Notes under the pieces: generated by a model
Database searches by the model: none
What the model saw: the letters and a program-made list of their open reading frames with translations, nothing else
Told to the model about the DNA's origin: nothing
Part shown: piece by piece, positions 58,952 to 64,000 of the stretch
How the letters are laid out: each line of letters opens with the position of its first letter
How positions within the stretch are numbered: the stretch's first letter is position 1
Source of the DNA: Ganoderma boninense
Taxonomy: Eukaryota; Basidiomycota; Agaricomycetes; Polyporales; Polyporaceae
Length of the DNA stretch: 64,000 nucleotides
Assembly (NCBI GenBank): GCA_002900995.3
Contig: CM035307.1
Span: 4,529,326-4,593,325 of the forward strand
Reading direction: 5' to 3'
Position numbers and translations under genes: made by a program

Positions 58952-59555
58952 GCTGACTTTCCGTTTACTGTCCATCTGACGTGGTCGTACGTCCCTGGCT
59001 CAAGCGCCTGATCGACAACCAGTCTGGATGTACGAAATTACTCGGATGAGAGTGGGGCCATGGGGATCCGGAAAGCCTGAAATGCAGATGCCCTGGCCGG
59101 AGCAGTCAAATACAAAACATGTCGTTGTCCGTTTGTCGTACATGATCGCGCCCGCGCGAGTAGATTATAGAGTCGTCAGATTCCGAACGAGAGGATTCAG
59201 CGGTCCCGGGGGCATTGCGTCCGGACTGCAGGTTCGGCTGTCAGGCTGTTCACTGTCAAGCTTCAAATTTTCAAACCTTGCCTGTGATTCAATACACATG
59301 TAGGGTGAGCAAGGGCCGGCACGGGCATCGTGGCGTGTTTTTACCCACCTTCGTTCCGTGTGCGCATGTCGACAAGCTCGAAGAACGACACCGCATTTTC
59401 ACTGCGCGGTTCTTGTCTCTGCGCTGAGCATTGCTCTGCCAACACGCTGTTCCCGTCACCGGTGATTCCAAAGATCTCCACTCCGGAAGGATTGAAAGCG
59501 GCGTCCCGCAGGGACTGCCTCGTGTTCAACCTATGCAAAGTCCATGAAGCTGAGA
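58952..59555. other. convergent intergenic region
   Basis: Lies between the 3' ends of the GH92 gene and the DUF6534-like gene. No gene seen. Confidence 0.55.
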
Positions 59556-61539
59556 TTAGCTCCGAATTTGCCATTGGGGTGAACCAATTTCATACGCGGC
59601 GAGCAGTGTATTTGCATACACTGGAGGTGTGCAGGTTAGCTTCCGAGCACAGGCGGTACGGTGTTCAATAGCACTCACGCTTGCTGACAATGATTGACAG
59701 AGCGGCGTATATCATGTCGTGTCGACGTGTTACGGTCTAGATACCTGAGTTAATGCTGCATCTGACATTTGAGAGCAATGATTACATACGAAAACAAAGA
59801 ATACTAGCATGTATGCGCTGGTATCACTCATGAGGTTCTGTGCTGAATTTATAGTAATTGTCGTTACCTTGTGAGCAACCCTAGGCTTTCCGTGAGACTA
59901 TAAGTGATTGCAATTGCACGATACAACTTACCGGTGGCCATCGTATACAGAATAAGTACGTCCATCAATGAATTCATGCTACACTCGCATAACGCGTGGT
60001 CAGTTATTCCTAGGTTGCTTACGGGATGCGAGTACAATGCTCACCGTTTGAGTCCGTTTCTGCTTCGGAACAGGGAGAGTGTCATGATAGTTGTCAATAT
60101 ACTGTCTGCCGCGATGCCCATTCCTGCCGCAACGGTAAACATCCACTGCGCAAGGATGTTCAGCCTATGCATAAGTCTCACAATGAAATTGTCTGTGCTA
60201 GCGAACGACTTACAGGATTGGGGGTTACACCAGTAGTCTCCCGCGCCGGGATTACGATACTACAACGCAATTAGCTCTCGTTTTACAACCTCCGTATCAC
60301 ATAGGCTTACGTACTTGTGAATAGAAGAAGCTTCAAAAAATTAAAAGCGTTGAGTAGGAGAGGAAATATGGTAGTGCATGCTTATGTCTGACCTACAGAG
60401 AAGACTATCCACATAATTATCAGCGACCGACGTGACTTCAAGTTGGGAATTGGGGGAAGCGTGGAAATCAGGGCGAATATCTCACCTAATTCGCCGAGCA
60501 GTAAAATGGCCTTTCAATGCTCCCGTTAGCTACAAGGTCCATATGCGCATGGAACTCAAAACCATTACCACAGTTATGGCCCATCCGCGGTATTGGCGTC
60601 CAACTAGGATGGACTGTGAATATGTCGACAATGAGTACTACTAATTGCGACTCACAGACGTAAGCTCGACGGACGAAGAATCTATTAAATATGAAGTTAG
60701 ATGGTTAATATGCCTCTCTAGCACAAATGTCCGATATACGGACGCTTGAGATAAGACGATGACAATGCCCTGTGTATCAGGTACGAGAAAACAGATCATT
60801 ATTAAACAGGGAAACAAGTAGAGCCTGGCCACTTACCGACAATGCCGGGAGGGCCTAGCCGCATGATTGTAAGCCCTATCAAGCCGGTATCCTGAAGGAC
60901 TATCAACGTACTTGGATGCCCCTCCGGTCATAAATATTCAAATGAGATTATACTACTAAATGCTTTGGTTCGAGTGTGACTCACAGAGGAAGGTGTGCCA
61001 GGAATAGTATGTTCGAGTACCCGGTGACCAACAAGTAGTAGCTGCCATACAATATTTGACGGATTAAAGCGCGTCAGAACCCATGGATAAATATGAATAA
61101 AACCCACCAGAAATATATACATGTGGCGGAGTGAGCACCCTCCATGAGGCTGTTATGGGTGCATATCGTGAGCACTGAGCTACAAAATTTGAGCAAGTGA
61201 ATGCTTTGACGCTCACACCACAACGAGCACCTTGTCGACGTGATGGCTCAGCGCATTGTATTCAGGCTACTAGAGAAATCTAGGACCACTTACGAGGGCT
61301 TTTAACCAAGGGGCGTCATTAGGATATGTACGATAGTATCGGATGGTTTGATGGGTGAGTCCGCCAAATAAACTGGAATGCCGTGTCTAGCGCAAAAATG
61401 GCATTATAACAGCAGGCTTCACTTACACGAGAGAACAGTATGTTCCGAGAAGGAGGGCGCCGAACGTGCTGTCGAGGGGGAAGTTGTCAACAACTTCGGA
61501 AGGAGGTACGAGAGCGCTGCTACTCGGTGCGGCATCCAT
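59556..61539 (-). CDS. DUF6534-like seven-transmembrane protein
   Basis: Intron-rich gene with no long open frame. Clear exons: 61539-61427 (MDAAPSSSALVPPSE...DSTFGALLLGTYCSLV) and 61372-61294 (FGGLTHQTIRYYRTYPNDAPWLKAL), whose splice phases agree. Further segments, with less certain borders: YYLLVTGYSNILFLA (about 61040), GIVIVLSQASVYRTFVL (about 60780), WMFTVAAGMGIAADSILTTI and LSLFRSRNGLKR (about 60140-60050), SMNSLMDVLILYTMAT (about 59980-59930), and a last exon with YANTLLAAYEIGSPQW to a stop at 59558-59556. The order TFGALL / TIRYYRTYPND / GIVI.SQ / ADSILT..L.RSR.G.KR / SMxxLMDVLI.Y / KLYANTLLA matches the basidiomycete DUF6534 family, membrane proteins of unknown function. Middle exons (about 61200-60900 and 60640-60480) are unresolved, so a damaged gene is possible. 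Confidence 0.62.
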
Positions 61540-61989
61540 GGCATGTAGTGTGGGGGAGTCCGAGTCTCTCGAGCATTGCTTGGATGTATTTATGTGCGAT
61601 GGACGACGGAGGCTGTCGACCCGCGCAGTCTGATAATCTAGCCACGTGCTGGTGTGATCAACTTCTGGGGAGTAATGCGAATGATCTCTCGACGGAGAAG
61701 ATGAAAGCTACAGAGCCATGAGGAGGACGTCAGATGCGATCCTTCGACCGCACAATTGTATCGACAGATGGGACATCTCAAGGACATGGTATACCTAAAT
61801 TTTGTAAACTTGGGCACTGCCAGCTCTCTTTCAGTGGTTGTCGTCGTCAGGAATGTTGAAAGTTGGTAGGCAGGACAACCTGCGGTTGGATCTATCATTC
61901 TTAATCTGGGGTACTAACTGGATTAATTGGTCGTATTAGGTTTCAATCTCAAAGTAAAACGTGTGCGGCCCCGTGCTGTGCCGCACTAC
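61540..61989. other. intergenic, no gene seen
   Basis: Upstream of the DUF6534-like gene. An 87-codon minus frame with RCPICRYNC is too short and isolated to call a zinc-binding protein. Confidence 0.5.
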
Positions 61990-63552
61990 GGCGGCTTCGC
62001 AAGACGATAGGCACTGTAGCGCTCTGTTGTTTGCGCATGTTTGTGCCTCTGCGAGGGCAAGTGAGTCCGGCGCGCTCAGAGTCAAAAGTCCTCCCACCAC
62101 CCTCATTTGATGCGACTGAAGAGAAACTCTGAACTTCTCTATTGGCCTGCTGTAATTCCATACTCTTTCCGTTCTTCCTCGCTGCAGTGGACCAGCCGAG
62201 GACCCACTTCAAGTTGTGCGCCGGCAATGTGGAACAGCTCGGCATCGACGCATGCGTCAAAGTACGCACTGTTCAACCCGCACCGGGAGGGCCGCCTCGC
62301 GACGCAGGACGCAGCTCATGGAGGGTACTAAACGAGTTCAGGCGGGGAAACCGTAGCAGGTGTGTCACATTCGTTTGATTTGGAACTGCCCCATACATAC
62401 CCCGTACTTAGCGAGGTCGATATGTCGAAGAGTGGCCTCGTCGATACGGCGCTGCCGCGTCCGGAGTCGGCGTATCCGCCACTGCCGGGGTTCCTCGTGT
62501 GAGGCCGGCTACGTATCGCCGGACCTCGTCCGCCCGCGGGTGCTCCGACGGCAGGAGGCGTACCCGCGCAACACGACCGGAGTTCGTGCCACATCAATGG
62601 CGGGGTCTGACGCGGCCCGCCCGCCGGGTCGAACGGAAACGCAAGCTTCAGGCCTCGGGTCTCAGATTTCAGGTCCTGGTCGGAGCGGGATACCTTTCGC
62701 GTCCGAAGAGCGGCAGACGAGAGGGCGAGAGCTCAGTAGGCTGTGACGCCATCCCAGGGGTGCCATAAACGAGGCCGTCCCTAAATCGTTCCAACCATTG
62801 GACGGACGGCATCGCACCAGTACATGTTTATCTGGACGGGGAGGGGTTCCCTGGCAACGTCGCAAATTCTCCCACCGAGGGCCGGGATGGGACCGTGTTG
62901 CTGGCTACATCGGCCATTTCCTGCATCGCTCAGGAGCAGCCGGACCGAGCCTGCTTTGACGATGCACATTAAATATGCGTATCTCATGGGGAGGGCAACT
63001 TCAAGTTCACGGTGGTGTGTAGACGAGACCCCTGTATCGGTTTCTGCGAGGAGCGGAGTAATCTGGGTCCTGGGAGGGGTTCCATGGCATTTCGCCAATC
63101 CTCCCATGAGGAGGGGTCCGTGTTCCTAGCCATGCCGGCTATTTCTCGCATCGCCAGGTGTGGCGGGACCGGGCCCGTCGTTGTGTGTTATTTTCGCGTA
63201 GCGCTGGGCGAGTTCAGCTCTTCCATATCGCGTAGGTCAGACGCCCGTTTCTTGGATCTGGATTGGGTGGGAGCTGAGCGGTTCGTGGGGACGGACATTC
63301 AACAAACTGGGTCAGCTTTTATAGCGCCCTGAGGCCTGATGTGCTTAATGACGCCCTTTAGCATCCATATTCATATTCGAGACCAGGGTTCTCGCTAGCC
63401 CTACGTCGTATGGATGCTGATCTACCTGCAGTTCACCGCAAGCTCGCGTGCAACAGGTCGTGTGCGCCGTCGGGCGGGACGCTCTAGTATTTGGACCGAT
63501 TCCACTGGAGGGTAATAGTTATCTCGACGCATGTTCTGCCCCTCTACCATGA
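61990..63552 (+). repeat. unidentified dispersed repeat R, plus copy
   Basis: Inverted relative to 52118-54065 and about 385 bp shorter. Carries FNPHREGRLATQD, SAYPPLPGF, RPPAGAPTA, TGRGSLATSQ, MAFRQSSHEEG, YFRVALGEFSSS and KLACNRSC blocks in changing frames, and ends CTCTACCATGAGAG immediately before a GH92 fragment. Confidence 0.75.
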
Positions 63553-63565
63553 GAGTGCATCCACG

Positions 63566-64000
63566 GCGCGCATTCGCAAGGTCGCGAGGTCGCGAAGGAC
63601 AACTACAACAACTCTGTGAACGGCCTCTCTGGCGTGCGTTCGTTTCCTCGGATCTATCTCAGGCTCGTGTTGCAGTAGCTGACACATTTATTTACAGAAC
63701 GAGGTCTGCGGACAGACGAGCGCGTGGTACGTGTTCAGCGCGCTCGGGGTCTACCCCATCGACCCCGTCTCCGCAGAGTATGTCATCCGAACGTAAGTGC
63801 ACCTCGTCGTTGGTGTGATTGTAGACTGAATACCAAACTACGGCCTTTGTTTCGGCTCGTAGACCCTTCTTCGATCAAGTCACCCGCGTCCCCACAACCC
63901 CTCGTCATCACCTCCTCGGGTGCCCCGTCCAAGCCGTACATCAAAAGCGTGACCGTCAACAGCCACACGCTGTCTACTCCGATCCCCATGCACGCCGACA
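63566..64000 (+). pseudogene. second GH92 copy, degenerate 3' fragment, runs off the window
   Basis: Equivalent to exons 11 (3' part), 12 and 13 of the intact gene: VAKDNYNNSVNGLSG, intron, NEVCGQTSAWYVFSALGVYP, intron, TPFFDQVT, then a short deletion that shifts the frame before KPYIKSVTVNS. The aspartate of NEDCGQ is replaced by valine, and upstream exons are absent because repeat R abuts it, so it cannot be an active mannosidase. The 3' end lies beyond the window. Confidence 0.85.

Noticed and set aside
61638..61898. Short frame with CPICRYNC resembling a zinc-binding motif
   Set aside because: Only one Cys pair, no partner Cys/His spacing for a RING finger, isolated frame.

Overview
The window reads as one chromosome end of a filamentous basidiomycete, most likely a wood-decaying agaricomycete (Polyporales-like). 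The evidence is a CCCTAA telomere array at the left edge, GC-rich coding DNA cut by many short GT-AG introns of about 50-85 nt, a class II secreted peroxidase with versatile-peroxidase residues, a GH92 mannosidase, multi-copy basidiomycete seven-transmembrane proteins, and LTR elements with 5-bp target-site duplications. Gene structures were assembled by eye from reading frames and splice signals. Where exon lengths were summed (GATA factor, BCAS3, epimerase, GH92) they give whole codon numbers, after allowing for the indels described.

Layout. 1-2.5 kb: telomere and subtelomere with a small palindrome cluster. 2.5-5.1 kb (-): GATA-like zinc-finger regulator. 5.5-5.9 kb (+): possible badly frameshifted divergent gene. 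5.9-17.2 kb: GC-rich DNA in which I find no gene. 17.2-22.6 kb (+): large BCAS3-domain beta-propeller protein. 24.0-43.2 kb: a segmentally duplicated block whose unit is an aldose 1-epimerase gene convergent with a seven-transmembrane gene. Copy A has an intact epimerase and a truncated membrane gene, copy B has a truncated epimerase and an intact membrane gene, and copy C is fragments only. A 91-bp GH92 fragment is stitched to the broken end of copy A. A miniature LTR retroelement with seemingly identical LTRs sits between A and B. A 100-N assembly gap lies at 44.4 kb. 44.7-48.9 kb: LTR retrotransposon carrying gag but no pol. 49.6-51.1 kb (-): versatile-peroxidase-type gene with a cluster of one-base indels in its last large exon. 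52.1-54.1 kb (-) and 62.0-63.6 kb (+): inverted copies of an unidentified dispersed repeat, bracketing an intact 14-exon GH92 gene (55.1-59.0 kb, +) and an intron-rich DUF6534-like membrane gene (59.6-61.5 kb, -). The window ends inside a second, degenerate GH92 copy.

Functionally, three predicted secreted enzymes (aldose 1-epimerase, GH92 alpha-mannosidase, class II peroxidase) fit extracellular sugar, glycan and lignin chemistry. The GATA-like factor and BCAS3 protein are housekeeping or regulatory. The strongest themes are subtelomeric shuffling (three-copy epimerase/membrane block, three GH92 loci, inverted repeat pair) and recent LTR-element activity. Single-base indels in otherwise conserved exons (GATA factor, BCAS3, peroxidase, the 5.5-kb region) may be consensus errors or real decay; the sequence alone cannot decide.
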